In this document: positions 25,404 through 35,353 of the stretch, in pieces | Numbering within the stretch: the stretch's first letter is position 1 | Layout: every line of letters begins with the position of its first letter | Assembly: GCF_000406105.1 (NCBI RefSeq) | Contig: NZ_CM001974.1 | Location: forward strand, 468,186-532,185 | Direction: 5' to 3' | DNA from: Dickeya chrysanthemi NCPPB 402 | GTDB lineage: Bacteria; Pseudomonadota; Gammaproteobacteria; Enterobacterales; Enterobacteriaceae | DNA: 64,000 bases | The notes under the pieces: generated by a model | Seen by the model: only the letters and a program-made list of their open reading frames with translations | Told to the model about the DNA's origin: nothing | Database searches by the model: none | Position numbers and translations under genes: made by a program

Positions 25404-26801
25404 ATGACATCCTGCCCTTCCGCATCCGGTTGCCGTTCCGACCAGACCGACCGTTTTACTCCGTTGCAAGCCAGCAAAGTGGCGCATCACCCCTGCTACT
25501 CGGTGAGCGGGCACCACCACTACGCCCGTATGCATCTGGCGGTGGCGCCTGCCTGTAACCTGCAGTGCAACTACTGCAATCGCAAATACGATTGCAGCAA
25601 CGAATCTCGCCCCGGCGTGGTGTCCGAACTGTTGACGCCGGAACAAGCGGTGGCGAAAGCGCATCAGGTGGCGGCGGCCATCCCGCAGTTGTCGGTAGTC
25701 GGCATTGCCGGGCCGGGCGACCCGCTGGCGAATATCGCCCGCACCTTTCGCACCCTGACGCTGCTGCGCGAGCAGTTGCCGGACCTCAAGCTATGCTTGT
25801 CCACCAACGGCCTGATGTTGCCGGAGGCGGTGGACAGGCTGCTGGATGTCGGCGTCGATCACGTCACGGTAACGGTCAACACAGTCGATGCGGATATTGC
25901 AGCGCGGATCTATGCCTGGCTGTGGCTGGACGGCGATCGTTATACCGGGCGCGAGGCGGGCGCGATCCTGCTGGAACGCCAGCAGGAGGGGATCCGGCGG
26001 CTGACGGAAAACGGCGTGCTGGTGAAGATCAACTCGGTGCTGATCCCCGGCATCAACGATCGGCATTTGTTCGAGGTTAGTCGGCAGGCGCGGCGCTGGG
26101 GCGCATTTTTGCACAACATCATGCCGTTGATCGCCCGGCCGGAACACGGCACGGTGTTCGGCCTTAACGGCCAGCCGGAGCCGGATGCTGAGGCACTGGC
26201 GGCGGTGCGGGCGACGTGCGGCGCGGCGATGCCGCAAATGGCGCATTGTCAGCAGTGTCGGGCAGACGCCATCGGTATGCTGGGGGAAGACCGCAGCCAG
26301 CAATTCCGGTTGTCGTCGTTGCCCGCCGAGCCGCAACCCTACCTGCCGCTGTTGCACCAGCGTGCGCAGGTGCACGCCAGCATCGCGTCTCGCGGCGAGT
26401 CGGAGGAGCCGGGCGCTTGTCTGGTGGCGGTGGCGTCATCCGGCGGTGAAGTGATCGACTGCCATTTCGGCCATGCCGATCGCTTTCAAATTTACAGCCT
26501 GTCGGCGGCGGGCGTGGTGCTGGTCAACGAACGTTTTGCACCTAAATACTGTCGCGGCGCCGATGACTGCGAACCTGCCGACAGCGAGGAACGCATGACG
26601 GCGATGCTGGCGTTGTTGGCGGATGTAGAAGCGGTGTTTTGCGCCCGCATCGGCTACGCGCCGTGGCAAAAGCTGGAGCAGCAGGGGATCCAACCCTGTG
26701 TGGAAGGGGCCTGGCAGAATATCGCCGAGGTGCTGGGCCGCTGGTGGCGGCAACGCCGGCAGGCGCGGCAGGCTGGAGAACGCGCACAGGGGGCGGCCTG
26801 A
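25404..26801 (+). CDS. nifB: NifB, radical-SAM FeMo-cofactor core synthase
   Basis: NifB (465 residues) fuses two [4Fe-4S] clusters with an SAM-derived carbide to form NifB-co. The radical-SAM motif is CNLQCNYCN at about 51-59, in the family text HLAVAPACNLQCNYCNRKYDCSNESRPGV. A NifX-like cofactor-binding domain forms the C-terminal part (VAVASSGGEVIDCHFGHADRFQIY). Two ATGs are available, at 25398 and 25404; the second is chosen because AGG lies 8 bases before it and it matches the MTSC start of Klebsiella NifB. Own promoter; the last base overlaps nifQ. Confidence 0.96.
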   Translation: MTSCPSASGCRSDQTDRFTPLQASKVAHHPCYSVSGHHHYARMHLAVAPACNLQCNYCNRKYDCSNESRPGVVSELLTPEQAVAKAHQVAAAIPQLSVVGIAGPGDPLANIARTFRTLTLLREQLPDLKLCLSTNGLMLPEAVDRLLDVGVDHVTVTVNTVDADIAARIYAWLWLDGDRYTGREAGAILLERQQEGIRRLTENGVLVKINSVLIPGINDRHLFEVSRQARRWGAFLHNIMPLIARPEHGTVFGLNGQPEPDAEALAAVRATCGAAMPQMAHCQQCRADAIGMLGEDRSQQFRLSSLPAEPQPYLPLLHQRAQVHASIASRGESEEPGACLVAVASSGGEVIDCHFGHADRFQIYSLSAAGVVLVNERFAPKYCRGADDCEPADSEERMTAMLALLADVEAVFCARIGYAPWQKLEQQGIQPCVEGAWQNIAEVLGRWWRQRRQARQAGERAQGAA

Positions 26802-27322
26802 TGACCGGGGCGGAGTACTGGCTGCGACGGCTGCTGACGCTACATGACGCCGGTACGGGCTGTTTCCCCCGGCAAATGGGGCTGGATGAGACGGCCTGGC
26901 TGGCTTTGCGGCAACGGCTGAACCAGCCCGCGCCGGGAACGAACGCTACGCGGGATCAGCGCCAGTCGCTGATGAGTGAACTGCAGCAACATCGGCGGGA
27001 GGAGCGGGCGCAACTGGCCGACTGGCTGTATGGCTATCAGGTGGCGGACGGCGCGCCGATGCATCAGCTTATCGCCAGCGCCTCGTTGGGTTTCAACCAT
27101 CTGTGGCAGGATCTGGGGCTGGATTCCCGCGCCGAATTGCGGTTGCTCATGGCGGATTGTTTCCCCGAGTTGGTCGCGCTGAATCATCAAAACATGCGCT
27201 GGAAAAAGTTCTTCTACCGCCAGCGCTGCCTGCAGCAGGACGGTGAACTGGTGTGCCGATCCCCCAGTTGCGATGACTGTTGCGAATGGTCATTGTGCTT
27301 TGCGCCGGAAGGGGCGCAGTAG
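26801..27322 (+). CDS. nifQ: NifQ, molybdenum donor for FeMo-cofactor
   Basis: NifQ (173 residues) supplies Mo to the NifEN-bound cofactor precursor. The diagnostic C-x4-C-x2-C-x5-C motif near the C-terminus (CRSPSCDDCCEWSLC) holds the Mo-Fe-S cluster. The preceding NHLWQDLGLDSRAELRLLM and FPELVALNHQNMRWKKFFYRQ stretches are conserved. The ATG overlaps the nifB stop by one base. Last gene of the nif cluster. Confidence 0.94.
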   Translation: MTGAEYWLRRLLTLHDAGTGCFPRQMGLDETAWLALRQRLNQPAPGTNATRDQRQSLMSELQQHRREERAQLADWLYGYQVADGAPMHQLIASASLGFNHLWQDLGLDSRAELRLLMADCFPELVALNHQNMRWKKFFYRQRCLQQDGELVCRSPSCDDCCEWSLCFAPEGAQ

Positions 27323-27333
27323 TCTAATTATCC

Positions 27334-27474
27334 CTTACCTGAGTCAGCCCAACGGGATGAAATGAGAGACATCCTGTCTCTCACCGGAGGCCAGCCGTTG
27401 GCAGGTCAAATTCGGTCCCGACGAATTTGTCACTCTCTTGCCGCCTTCCTGCAACCCGAATTATTTTGGTTATA
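27334..27474. repeat. Dispersed hairpin-rich repeat, copy lacking its left end
   Basis: Closely matches the right two thirds of the copy at 44375-44572: the GAGAGACA/TGTCTCTC hairpin, CCAGCCGTTGG, the AAATTCG/CGAATTT hairpin and the CCTGCAACCCGAATTATTTT end. It lies just after nifQ, where it may also end transcription. Confidence 0.8.
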
Positions 27475-27822
27475 TTTCTTATTACTTTACTTGCCGTTTT
27501 TATTATGAATATATCTTTTGGCTATTTTAAGGTAATTAATTAAATAAAAGAAAAGTACAGCCGATATAGAGACCTGTATCCTAAATAACTCGTGTGGTAT
27601 GCCTGATACACTTCATGCTGACGGTGAGTTAGCTGCCTTTCTGGCTTATTTCATTGATTTCATCCTGAAGAGGTAACACGTATGTGTTAGAAACGTGTTA
27701 TTCGGTAGTTCGAATTGTTTGAGGAATGATATCTATTCGAAACAAGGAGTGTTAAATAAAATGGTTATTCAATACAAATCTATAAAAACAAACGATGTAT
27801 TTTTTCATTTTAGAGGTGTCAA
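27475..27822. other. Intergenic region before the chemoreceptor gene
   Basis: About 350 bp, AT-rich, with no gene. It probably holds the mcp promoter. The ribosome-binding region GAGGTGTC lies at 27812-27819. Confidence 0.5.
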
Positions 27823-29493
27823 ATGAGTATTATTCGTAACATCAGGATTAGGATTATGATGCTGGCTATCCTGATTATATTTACTTTGTTATGGGGCGGC
27901 GTCTCTTTCTTCTCTTTGTATTCGCTCAACAGCCTGACGGACGAAATCGGCCTGACGAATGTGCAGCAAATTAACGGCGATATTATCAATGGCGCCAGTG
28001 ATCGTTACTACAAAGTTAAATTGACGATGGATGAAGCGCTGGCTGCCGGAGATAACAGTAGCCGCGAGCGCTCATTGCTTAACGAGGCCGCAGGCGATGT
28101 GGAGTTTTTAAAGGGTGGGTTGGCGCAATTTAAAGTGACTGACCATGCCAATATCAGCACGAAATCCATTGATGATATTTATAACAGCTCTTACCAGCTA
28201 TTCAGCGAAGCCATTGTGCCGATGCTGGACGCGGCCAGGCAGAATAATCACGATGCCTATGCAAAACTCATGTCGGAAAAATATAACCCGTTACGGGTAA
28301 AATTCACTACTGCCATCAATGAATACAATCAGATTATTAAAAATCTGAAAACCGAAGCGCAGGGGCGTATTTCAGCCTGGGTGTACTGGTGTAAGGTGAC
28401 GCTGATCGTCGCCATGATTATCGGCTTAGGTGTGGTGTTATTAACCGACCGTTATCTGGCTATTCATATGGGTCGTCCGCTGGAGCAAGTGAAAGCGCAC
28501 TTGCAAATTCTGTCGAATGGGCAATTGGACACCACTGTCGATGAAATGGGGCGCAATGAAGTGGGGCAACTCATTCCATTCGTTCACACCATGCAGAATA
28601 ACTGGATAAAAACAGTCGCCGAGATTCGCCGAAGCGCCAGTGAGATTTATCATGGCAGCAGCGAAATCGCTGCGGGAAATAGCGACTTATCCTCACGCAC
28701 CGAAGAGCAGGCCGCCGCGTTGAGTGAAACCGCCGCCAGCATGGAACAATTGAGCGCGGTGGTGAAACAAAACGCCGATAACGCTCAACAGGCCAGCGTG
28801 TTGGCCAGGGATGCCTCCACCGCCGCCAACAACGGCGGCGGCGTGGTGCAGGCGGTCAGTCACAGCATGCAAAATATTACCCAAAGCTCGCAGAAAATCG
28901 CCGACATCATCAACGTGATCGACGGTATTGCCTTCCAGACCAATATTCTGGCGTTGAATGCGGCGGTGGAAGCGGCGCGTGCCGGCGAAGCCGGGCGAGG
29001 GTTTGCGGTGGTGGCGAGCGAGGTCAGAAGTCTGGCGCAGCGTAGCGCGCAGGCGGCGAAAGAAATCAAAACCCTGATCGACGAATCGGTAGACAATGTC
29101 AAAAATGGTTACGAGCAGGTGTCGCTGGCCAGCAAGTCGATGGAAGACATCCTGAAATCGGTCACCAATGTGACGGATATCATGGGGGAAATCGCGTCGG
29201 CATCCAGCGAGCAAAGCAAAGGGATTTCTCAGGTGGGAACGGCCATCACGCAAATGGACAGCGTAACGCAGCAGAACGCGGCGTTGGTTGAACAGTCTTC
29301 GGCGACGTCCGCCTCGTTGGAAGAGCAGGTTCACCACCTGAACGAGATTGTCGCGGTGTTCAGACTGCCCGGCGTAGCCGATGCATCGGCGGCGCGTCGG
29401 GTACATAAACCGGCCGGCAAGGTGGCGGCACTAACGAATCTGAACACGGCATCAGCACCGCAGAAATCCGGCGACGACTGGACATCGTTCTGA
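27823..29493 (+). CDS. Methyl-accepting chemotaxis protein
   Basis: A 556-residue transmembrane chemoreceptor. TM1 lies at about 11-33 and TM2 at about 187-208, enclosing a roughly 150-residue periplasmic four-helix-type ligand domain (Tar/Tsr-like). A HAMP domain follows (GRPLEQVKAHLQILSNGQLD), then the long signalling coiled coil with the conserved tip EAARAGEAGRGFAVVASEVR. The C-terminus ends in DDWTSF, close to the NWETF-type tether that recruits CheR/CheB, so it is probably a major-type receptor. Ligand unknown. Its position after the nif cluster could be chance. Confidence 0.92.
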   Translation: MSIIRNIRIRIMMLAILIIFTLLWGGVSFFSLYSLNSLTDEIGLTNVQQINGDIINGASDRYYKVKLTMDEALAAGDNSSRERSLLNEAAGDVEFLKGGLAQFKVTDHANISTKSIDDIYNSSYQLFSEAIVPMLDAARQNNHDAYAKLMSEKYNPLRVKFTTAINEYNQIIKNLKTEAQGRISAWVYWCKVTLIVAMIIGLGVVLLTDRYLAIHMGRPLEQVKAHLQILSNGQLDTTVDEMGRNEVGQLIPFVHTMQNNWIKTVAEIRRSASEIYHGSSEIAAGNSDLSSRTEEQAAALSETAASMEQLSAVVKQNADNAQQASVLARDASTAANNGGGVVQAVSHSMQNITQSSQKIADIINVIDGIAFQTNILALNAAVEAARAGEAGRGFAVVASEVRSLAQRSAQAAKEIKTLIDESVDNVKNGYEQVSLASKSMEDILKSVTNVTDIMGEIASASSEQSKGISQVGTAITQMDSVTQQNAALVEQSSATSASLEEQVHHLNEIVAVFRLPGVADASAARRVHKPAGKVAALTNLNTASAPQKSGDDWTSF

Positions 29494-29540
29494 TCCCTGC
29501 CGCGTCGGACGTGACGCGAGACGAATCGGGATCGACCTGA

Positions 29541-29579
29541 CGGGCGCGGCGACGAATGGGTGGCCGCGCCCGTTTTTTA
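29541..29579 (+). terminator. Terminator of the chemoreceptor gene
   Basis: Stem CGGGCGCGGC / GCCGCGCCCG with a 12-nt loop followed by TTTTTT, 47 bp after the mcp stop. Confidence 0.9.
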
Positions 29580-29667
29580 TCGGCATGTTTTTTATCGCAT
29601 TAATAGGCCGTGCAACCGAAACCGAGCGTATCGCGTATGAACGGCGATGACGGTCATATCACACGTC

Positions 29668-29747
29668 GCCGTACTACTGACGATACAGCCGTACTACTGA
29701 CGATACAGCCGTACTACTGACAGTACAGCCGTACTACTGGCAATACA
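29668..29747. repeat. Four tandem 20-bp repeats running into abgR
   Basis: Units gccgtactactgacgataca at 29668, 29688, 29708 and 29728; the first two are identical and the last two carry small changes. The abgR stop codon (29734-29736) lies inside the fourth unit. Confidence 0.95.
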
Positions 29748-30630
29748 TGCGAAACAGCTTGGCGAGTTGAGTACCCATCGGCGACAGCATGGTGTCTTTG
29801 CGTTGAATCAGATAGAAGGTGGCTTTGGGCAGCGGCTGCTCCAGTTCCAGTACCCGCAGGCGTTCACCGAGAATCGGGTCGCGGATGACATCCCGTGACA
29901 GAATGCTGATGAAGTCGGTTTTGGCGACCAGACTGACGCTCGACATCAGCGTTTCGCAGGTGACGCTGATACGCGGTGTCATCGGTAACGTGGCAAAGAG
30001 ATCAAACAGTTGCTTATAGTAACTGCCACGTGGCGTGGGCATGGTCCACTCGTAGTCCAGTAAATCCTCCAACGAACGCGCTTGCTGAATCGGGTGATCG
30101 CGCCGTACCACCACGCAGTACTCCTTTTCCATCAGTTTTTCATATAACAGTTCGTTATCATAAGCTGAACCGGAATAGGTATTAACGGTAAAATCCAGCT
30201 CTCCTTGCCGCAACTCGTGGATCATCGCCACCAGTTGTCCTTCGGTGATCCGCAGTTTGACTTGCGGGTACAGCCGGTGAAAGCGGCTGACCACCTCCGG
30301 CATTACCGTGTGGGCGACGCTGGCGCCGACACCGATATTAACCCGCCCGCTGGCTTGTCCGAGCCGTTGCTGAATATCTTCGCGGGCGACGCGCAACTCT
30401 TCCATGATCAGACTGGCGTGGCGGAAATAGGCTTCGCCGCAGTCGGTCAACACCATGCCCTGACGGTGGCGCAGGAACAGGCGTGCGCCCAGATAGGCTT
30501 CCAGTTCCTGAATGGATTTGGTCAGCGCCGGCTGCGACAGGTTGAGCTGGCGTGATGCGGCCCGGATACTGCCGTGGCGCGCCACTTCGACGAATGATTG
30601 CAACTGATGTAGCTTCACGTTCTGGCTCAT
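29734..30630 (-). CDS. abgR: LysR-type regulator of the abg operon
   Basis: A 298-residue LysR-family regulator. The N-terminal winged helix-turn-helix is at about 5-65 (LHQLQSFVEVARHGSIRAASRQLNLSQPALTKSIQELE), followed by a periplasmic-binding-like effector domain. It is divergent from abgABT, which is the layout of E. coli abgR, so it very likely controls those genes in response to p-aminobenzoyl-glutamate or related compounds. The final residues MYCQ and the stop are encoded within a tandem 20-bp repeat, so the C-terminus may vary between strains. Confidence 0.85.
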   Translation of the reverse strand: MSQNVKLHQLQSFVEVARHGSIRAASRQLNLSQPALTKSIQELEAYLGARLFLRHRQGMVLTDCGEAYFRHASLIMEELRVAREDIQQRLGQASGRVNIGVGASVAHTVMPEVVSRFHRLYPQVKLRITEGQLVAMIHELRQGELDFTVNTYSGSAYDNELLYEKLMEKEYCVVVRRDHPIQQARSLEDLLDYEWTMPTPRGSYYKQLFDLFATLPMTPRISVTCETLMSSVSLVAKTDFISILSRDVIRDPILGERLRVLELEQPLPKATFYLIQRKDTMLSPMGTQLAKLFRMYCQ

Positions 30631-30790
30631 CGCGTTCTCCTGGCTCTGTTTTGGTGATAACCACGATTTATCACGCCAAAGATCCTGACATCTTATTCAC
30701 TCTGGTGGGTTTGTGTACATTTTTTTCAGTTGCATGACGGCGCGTGATGCGAGCGTCATCGTTCAGGACACCACCAGAGAAAACAGGCTT

Positions 30791-32119
30791 ATGCACTCAG
30801 ATGATCTTTATTCCGATTTATCACAACGCGTAGAACACCTTATCCCGTGGTTGCGGGAAACCCGCCGCGATTTGCATAAATATGCGGAATCCGGTTGGCT
30901 GGAATTCCGCACGGCGACACGGGTTGCCGAGGCGCTGCATCAGATGGGGTATCGGTTGCAGCTCGGGCGCGAGGTGATCAACGCCGACGCTCGCATGGGG
31001 TTGCCGCCGGACGAGGTATTGCAGGCGCAGGAACAGCGAGCGCTGGCGCAGGGCGCGCTGCCGCAGTGGTTGCCCTATTTCTCCGGCGGTTTTACCGGCA
31101 TCGTGGCGACGCTGGACACCGGGCGTCCCGGCCCGGTTATCGGCTATCGCGTTGATATGGACGCGCTCGATCTGAACGAACAACTGGCGGACGATCACCG
31201 CCCCTTCCGCGAAGGGTTTGCGTCCTGCAATAACGGCATGATGCATGCCTGCGGCCATGACGGTCACACCACCATCGGGTTGGGGCTGGCACAGGTATTG
31301 ATGGCGATGCGCGATCGTCTGTGCGGCACCATCAAGATTTTGTTCCAGCCGGCGGAAGAGGGCACCCGCGGCGGTAAGTCGATGGCGGAAGCAGGCGTGG
31401 TGGATGACGTGGATTATTTCACCGCCATTCACATCGGCACCGGCATTCCGAACGGCCATTTGGTGTGCGGCAACGACACGTTTATGGCGACCACCAAGCT
31501 GGACGTCAGCTACCGCGGCGTGGCGTCTCACGCCGGCGGCCGACCGGAAGAGGGGCGCAACGCCCTGCTGGCGGCGGCGCAGGCTACGCTGGGGCTGCAC
31601 GCCATTCCACGCCACAGCGGCGGTAGTTCACGCATCAACGTGGGTGTGCTGCAGGCCGGCACCGGGCGCAATGTGGTGCCGTCGCACGCCACCCTGAAAG
31701 TGGAAACCCGCGGCGCCACCAACGAGGTTAACGAATTTATCTATCAGCAGGCGTTGAAGGTGATCGAGGGGGCTGCTCTGATGCACGGCGTCGAGGTGGA
31801 TGTGGCGCTGATGGGGGCCGCCCAGTGTAGCCAGCCCAGCCCTGAATGGGTGGAGTTTATTCACCGTCAGGCCGGGTTGGTCGGCGAGCTAACCCACATT
31901 ATCGACCGTAAAGACGGCGCGGCGGGCTCGGAAGATGCCACCTACCTGATGGAGCGGGTAAAAGCGCACGGCGGCCTGGCCTCTTACGCCGTGTTCGGCA
32001 CCGAACTCAGCGCTGGTCATCACAACGAGAAATTCGATTTTGACGAAAGCGTGATGGCGGTGGCGGTGAAAACGCTGGCGCTGCTGGCGCTCAATATCCA
32101 CGCGTTTGGGGAGGCGTAA
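30791..32119 (+). CDS. abgA: p-Aminobenzoyl-glutamate hydrolase subunit A
   Basis: AbgA (442 residues) is one subunit of the M20-family metallohydrolase that splits the folate breakdown product p-aminobenzoyl-glutamate. Metal-site motifs are [16 protein letters not shown] and [11 protein letters not shown], with the dimerisation domain between. The ATG at 30791 gives the family length. Its stop overlaps the abgB start (TAATG). The N-terminal insertion between residues 60 and 100 ([16 protein letters not shown]) is typical of AbgA. Confidence 0.9.
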   Translation: MHSDDLYSDLSQRVEHLIPWLRETRRDLHKYAESGWLEFRTATRVAEALHQMGYRLQLGREVINADARMGLPPDEVLQAQEQRALAQGALPQWLPYFSGGFTGIVATLDTGRPGPVIGYRVDMDALDLNEQLADDHRPFREGFASCNNGMMHACGHDGHTTIGLGLAQVLMAMRDRLCGTIKILFQPAEEGTRGGKSMAEAGVVDDVDYFTAIHIGTGIPNGHLVCGNDTFMATTKLDVSYRGVASHAGGRPEEGRNALLAAAQATLGLHAIPRHSGGSSRINVGVLQAGTGRNVVPSHATLKVETRGATNEVNEFIYQQALKVIEGAALMHGVEVDVALMGAAQCSQPSPEWVEFIHRQAGLVGELTHIIDRKDGAAGSEDATYLMERVKAHGGLASYAVFGTELSAGHHNEKFDFDESVMAVAVKTLALLALNIHAFGEA

Positions 32120-33570
32120 TGACCCAGACGATCGTCGAATTTGTTAACGACACGCTGGCCGCCCGCGCGCAACAGTTGGTCGCCATCGCCGATGATATCT
32201 GGGACCACCCGGAAACCCGGTTTACCGAGCACTACTCGGCCGAACGGCTGGCCGGCGCGCTGGAAGCGGAAGGCTTCAGCGTGCAGCGCGGCGTTGCCGG
32301 CATCGATACCGCGTTTGTCGCCAGCTTCGGCAGCGGCCAGCCGGTGGTGGCGCTGTTGGGCGAGTTTGACGCGCTGGCTGGGTTGAGCCAGCAGGCCGGT
32401 TGCGCAGTACCGGCGCCGCTGGCGGCGGGCGGCAACGGTCACGGCTGCGGTCATAATCTGCTCGGCACCGCTGGCCTGGGCGGTGTACTGGCAGTGAAAG
32501 CCTGGCTGGAACAACATCCGCAGGTCGGCACCCTTCGCTTTTATGGCTGTCCGGGGGAAGAGGGCGGTTCCGGCAAAACCTTCATGGCGCGTGAAGGCGT
32601 GTTTGACGACGTGGACGCGGCGCTGGCCTGGCATCCGGAAACCTTCAGCGGCATGTTCTGCACGCCGACGCTGGCCAACATTCAGGCCGCATTCCGTTTC
32701 AAAGGAGTGGCGGCACATGCGGCGGCGGCACCGCATCTGGGGCGCAGCGCGCTGGATGCGGTAACGCTGATGAACACCGGTGCGAATTTCCTGCGTGAAC
32801 ACATCATTCCTGAAGCCCGGCTGCATTACGCCGTGACCGACACCGGCGGTCATTCGCCCAACGTGGTGCAGGCGGACGCCGAAGTGTTGTATCTGGTGCG
32901 CGCGCCGCAGATCGATCAGGCGCAGGCCATCTATGAGCGGGTGGTGAATATCGCCCGCGGCGCGGCGCTGATGACCGACACCACCCTGACGGTGCGTTTC
33001 GACAAGGCTTGTTCCAACTATGTCCCCAACCGGACGCTGGAACAGGCGATGTACGGTTTTTTACAGGCGTTCGGCGTACCGGTGTATAGCGAACAGGAGC
33101 AAACGTATGCCGCCGACATCGTGCGGACGCTGAGCGCCGAAGACATCGCCAGCAATCTGGCGACCCTCGCCCGTACCGGCGGCACGGCCGGTCAGGCGTT
33201 CAGCCGTTCGCTCAGCGGCCATGCGCTGACTACTCAGGTCGCGCCCTATGCCCCGACCGAGGCTGTGCTTTCCGGCTCCACCGACGTCGGGGATGTGAGC
33301 TGGCTGGTGCCGACCGCCCAGTGCTTCAGTCCCTGCTATGCGCTGGGTACGCCGTTGCATACCTGGCAAGCGGTGGCGCAGGGGCGTACCTCGCTGGCGC
33401 ATAAGGGGATGCTGCTGGCGGCGAAAGTGATGTCGGCCACCGCGCTGGCGCTGTTTACCGATAGCACGTTGTTGCAGGCCTGCCGACAGGAATGGCAACA
33501 GCAACGTCAGGAAACGCCTTACCGCTGCCCGATCCCGGCCGGTATCCGGCCATCACCCTTATCACATTGA
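32119..33570 (+). CDS. abgB: p-Aminobenzoyl-glutamate hydrolase subunit B
   Basis: AbgB (483 residues) is the partner M20 subunit. Visible motifs are [36 protein letters not shown] and [26 protein letters not shown], with the peptidase dimerisation domain after them. Overlaps abgA by one base and has GGGGAGG before the ATG. M20 deacylases also act in S-(2-succino)cysteine breakdown; given the neighbouring monooxygenase cluster, a side role there is possible but unproven. Confidence 0.9.
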   Translation: MTQTIVEFVNDTLAARAQQLVAIADDIWDHPETRFTEHYSAERLAGALEAEGFSVQRGVAGIDTAFVASFGSGQPVVALLGEFDALAGLSQQAGCAVPAPLAAGGNGHGCGHNLLGTAGLGGVLAVKAWLEQHPQVGTLRFYGCPGEEGGSGKTFMAREGVFDDVDAALAWHPETFSGMFCTPTLANIQAAFRFKGVAAHAAAAPHLGRSALDAVTLMNTGANFLREHIIPEARLHYAVTDTGGHSPNVVQADAEVLYLVRAPQIDQAQAIYERVVNIARGAALMTDTTLTVRFDKACSNYVPNRTLEQAMYGFLQAFGVPVYSEQEQTYAADIVRTLSAEDIASNLATLARTGGTAGQAFSRSLSGHALTTQVAPYAPTEAVLSGSTDVGDVSWLVPTAQCFSPCYALGTPLHTWQAVAQGRTSLAHKGMLLAAKVMSATALALFTDSTLLQACRQEWQQQRQETPYRCPIPAGIRPSPLSH

Positions 33571-33606
33571 TTTGACGGTTTTTATTGAAGTTTTGCCAAG
33601 GGGGGC

Positions 33607-33635
33607 GCTGCGTTGCGCCGTTCCCGCAACGCAGC
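33607..33635 (+). promoter_or_regulatory. Strong intercistronic hairpin between abgB and abgT
   Basis: GCTGCGTTGCG / CGCAACGCAGC, an 11-bp perfect stem with a 7-nt loop, 37 bp after abgB and without a T-run. Likely an mRNA-stabilising or processing element rather than a terminator. A CA-rich low-complexity stretch (CAACAACCACAACCACATC and similar) follows at 33697-33743. Confidence 0.6.
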
Positions 33636-33772
33636 TCTGGGCCGGATAAGCCGAGTCGCGCGGCTGCCCGAAAAGCGATGACACCCGTTACAGCAGTACC
33701 GATCACAACAACCACAACCACATCAATCACAACAACACAACCAGATAAAAATTCAGTACAGAGGGGAAAAAC

Positions 33773-35296
33773 ATGAGTGTGACAGCGGAAAGCCGTCAGC
33801 CGCAGCCGGGCGGGCTATTTCAGTGGGTAGAGCGGGTGGGGAACAAAATTCCCAATCCGTTTCTGTTGTTTGTCTACCTGATTGCCGCGCTGATGGTGGC
33901 CAGCGCGCTGTTTTCCTGGTTTGGCATTACCGCCACCAACCCGGCCAACGGTGAAGTGGTGCGGGTAAAAAACCTGCTCAGCGTGGAAGGGCTGCAATGG
34001 ATGTTGCCCAACGTCATCAAGAACTTCAGTGCCTTTACTCCGCTGGGCGCCATTCTGGCGCTGGTGCTGGGCGCCGGGCTGGCGGAGCGCGTCGGCCTGC
34101 TGCAAACGCTGATGTACAAAATGGCCTCGCGGGTCAGCGCCCGTTATGCCAGCTACATGGTGCTGTTTATCGCCTTTTTCAGCCACATTTCGTCGGATGC
34201 CGCGCTGGTGGTGATGCCGCCGCTGGGCGCGCTGATTTTTCTGGCGGTCGGCCGTCATCCGGTGGCCGGTCTGCTGGCGGCGATTGCCGGCGTCGGCTCC
34301 GGTTTTACCGCTAATCTGCTGATCGTCACCACCGATGTGCTGTTGTCGGGGTTGAGTACCGAATCGGCCAAGGTGATTAACCCGGCGGTACATGTCAGCG
34401 TCATTGATAACTGGTTTTTTATGGCGGCCTCGGTAGTTGTGCTGACCATCGCCGGCGCGTTGCTGACGGACAAATTCATCGAGCCGCGCCTGCCGCCGTA
34501 TCAGGGCGAGCGTAACGAAAACCTGTCCCGGTTGACGCCGGAACAGAACCGCGGCCTGCGCGCCAGCGGCATCGCCGCGCTGGTATTCATTGCTATCGTG
34601 GCGCTGCTGGTGGTGCCGGAGTGGGGGCCGCTGCGCGATCCGGTCAAGCATACCGTCATGCCGTCGCCGTTCATTCAGGGCATCGTACCGCTGATCATTG
34701 CGTTTTTCTTTGTGGTGTCGATTCCTTACGGCATGGTTACCGGTCAGATTAAGTCCCAGAATGACCTGCCGCAGCTGATGGTGGACCCGATGAAAGGCAT
34801 GGCCGGTTTTATCGTCATGGTATTTCCGCTGTCGCAGTTCGTGGCGTTCTTCAACTGGAGCAACATGGGCAAGTTTATCGCCATCGGGCTGACCGACTTG
34901 CTGGAGTCGCTGGGGATGACGGGCATTCCGGCGTTTGTCGGGCTGATCTTCCTGTCGGCGTTTCTGTGTATGTTCATTGCCAGCGGTTCGGCTATCTGGT
35001 CGATTCTGGCGCCGATCTTCGTGCCGATGTTTATGTTGCTGGGCTTTCATCCGGCGTTTGCTCAGATTGTGTTTCGGGTGGCGGATTCCTCGGTGATCCC
35101 GCTGGCGCCGGTATCGCCGTTCGTTCCACTATTTCTTGGCTTTTTGCAGCGTTATCACAAAGAGGCGCAACTGGGTACGTATTACTCGCTGGTACTGCCG
35201 TATCCGCTGGTGTTTTTTACCGTCTGGCTGGTATTGCTGCTGGCGTGGTATCTGCTGGGGCTGCCAATCGGGCCGGGGGTTTATCCGCATTTATAG
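33773..35296 (+). CDS. abgT: p-Aminobenzoyl-glutamate transporter
   Basis: AbgT (507 residues) is the inner-membrane transporter of the AbgT family, which imports p-aminobenzoyl-glutamate; relatives export sulfonamides. It has about 9-11 hydrophobic segments and the family text FSHISSDAALVVMPPLGALIF, GVGSGFTANLLIVTTDVLLSGLST and FIASGSAIWSILAPIFVPMFM. A strong GAGGGG ribosome-binding site precedes the ATG. It lies 202 bp after abgB, with a stem-loop between. Confidence 0.93.
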   Translation: MSVTAESRQPQPGGLFQWVERVGNKIPNPFLLFVYLIAALMVASALFSWFGITATNPANGEVVRVKNLLSVEGLQWMLPNVIKNFSAFTPLGAILALVLGAGLAERVGLLQTLMYKMASRVSARYASYMVLFIAFFSHISSDAALVVMPPLGALIFLAVGRHPVAGLLAAIAGVGSGFTANLLIVTTDVLLSGLSTESAKVINPAVHVSVIDNWFFMAASVVVLTIAGALLTDKFIEPRLPPYQGERNENLSRLTPEQNRGLRASGIAALVFIAIVALLVVPEWGPLRDPVKHTVMPSPFIQGIVPLIIAFFFVVSIPYGMVTGQIKSQNDLPQLMVDPMKGMAGFIVMVFPLSQFVAFFNWSNMGKFIAIGLTDLLESLGMTGIPAFVGLIFLSAFLCMFIASGSAIWSILAPIFVPMFMLLGFHPAFAQIVFRVADSSVIPLAPVSPFVPLFLGFLQRYHKEAQLGTYYSLVLPYPLVFFTVWLVLLLAWYLLGLPIGPGVYPHL

Positions 35297-35353
35297 TCGT
35301 CATACGGCATGACGTTGATTGAAAACCGGCGGTGTTAATCGCCGGTTTTTATT

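Noticed and set aside
33815..35050. A 411-codon minus-strand frame opposite abgT
   Set aside because: Antisense of a clear transporter gene; composition is Arg/Gln/His-rich and hydrophilic, with no motif.
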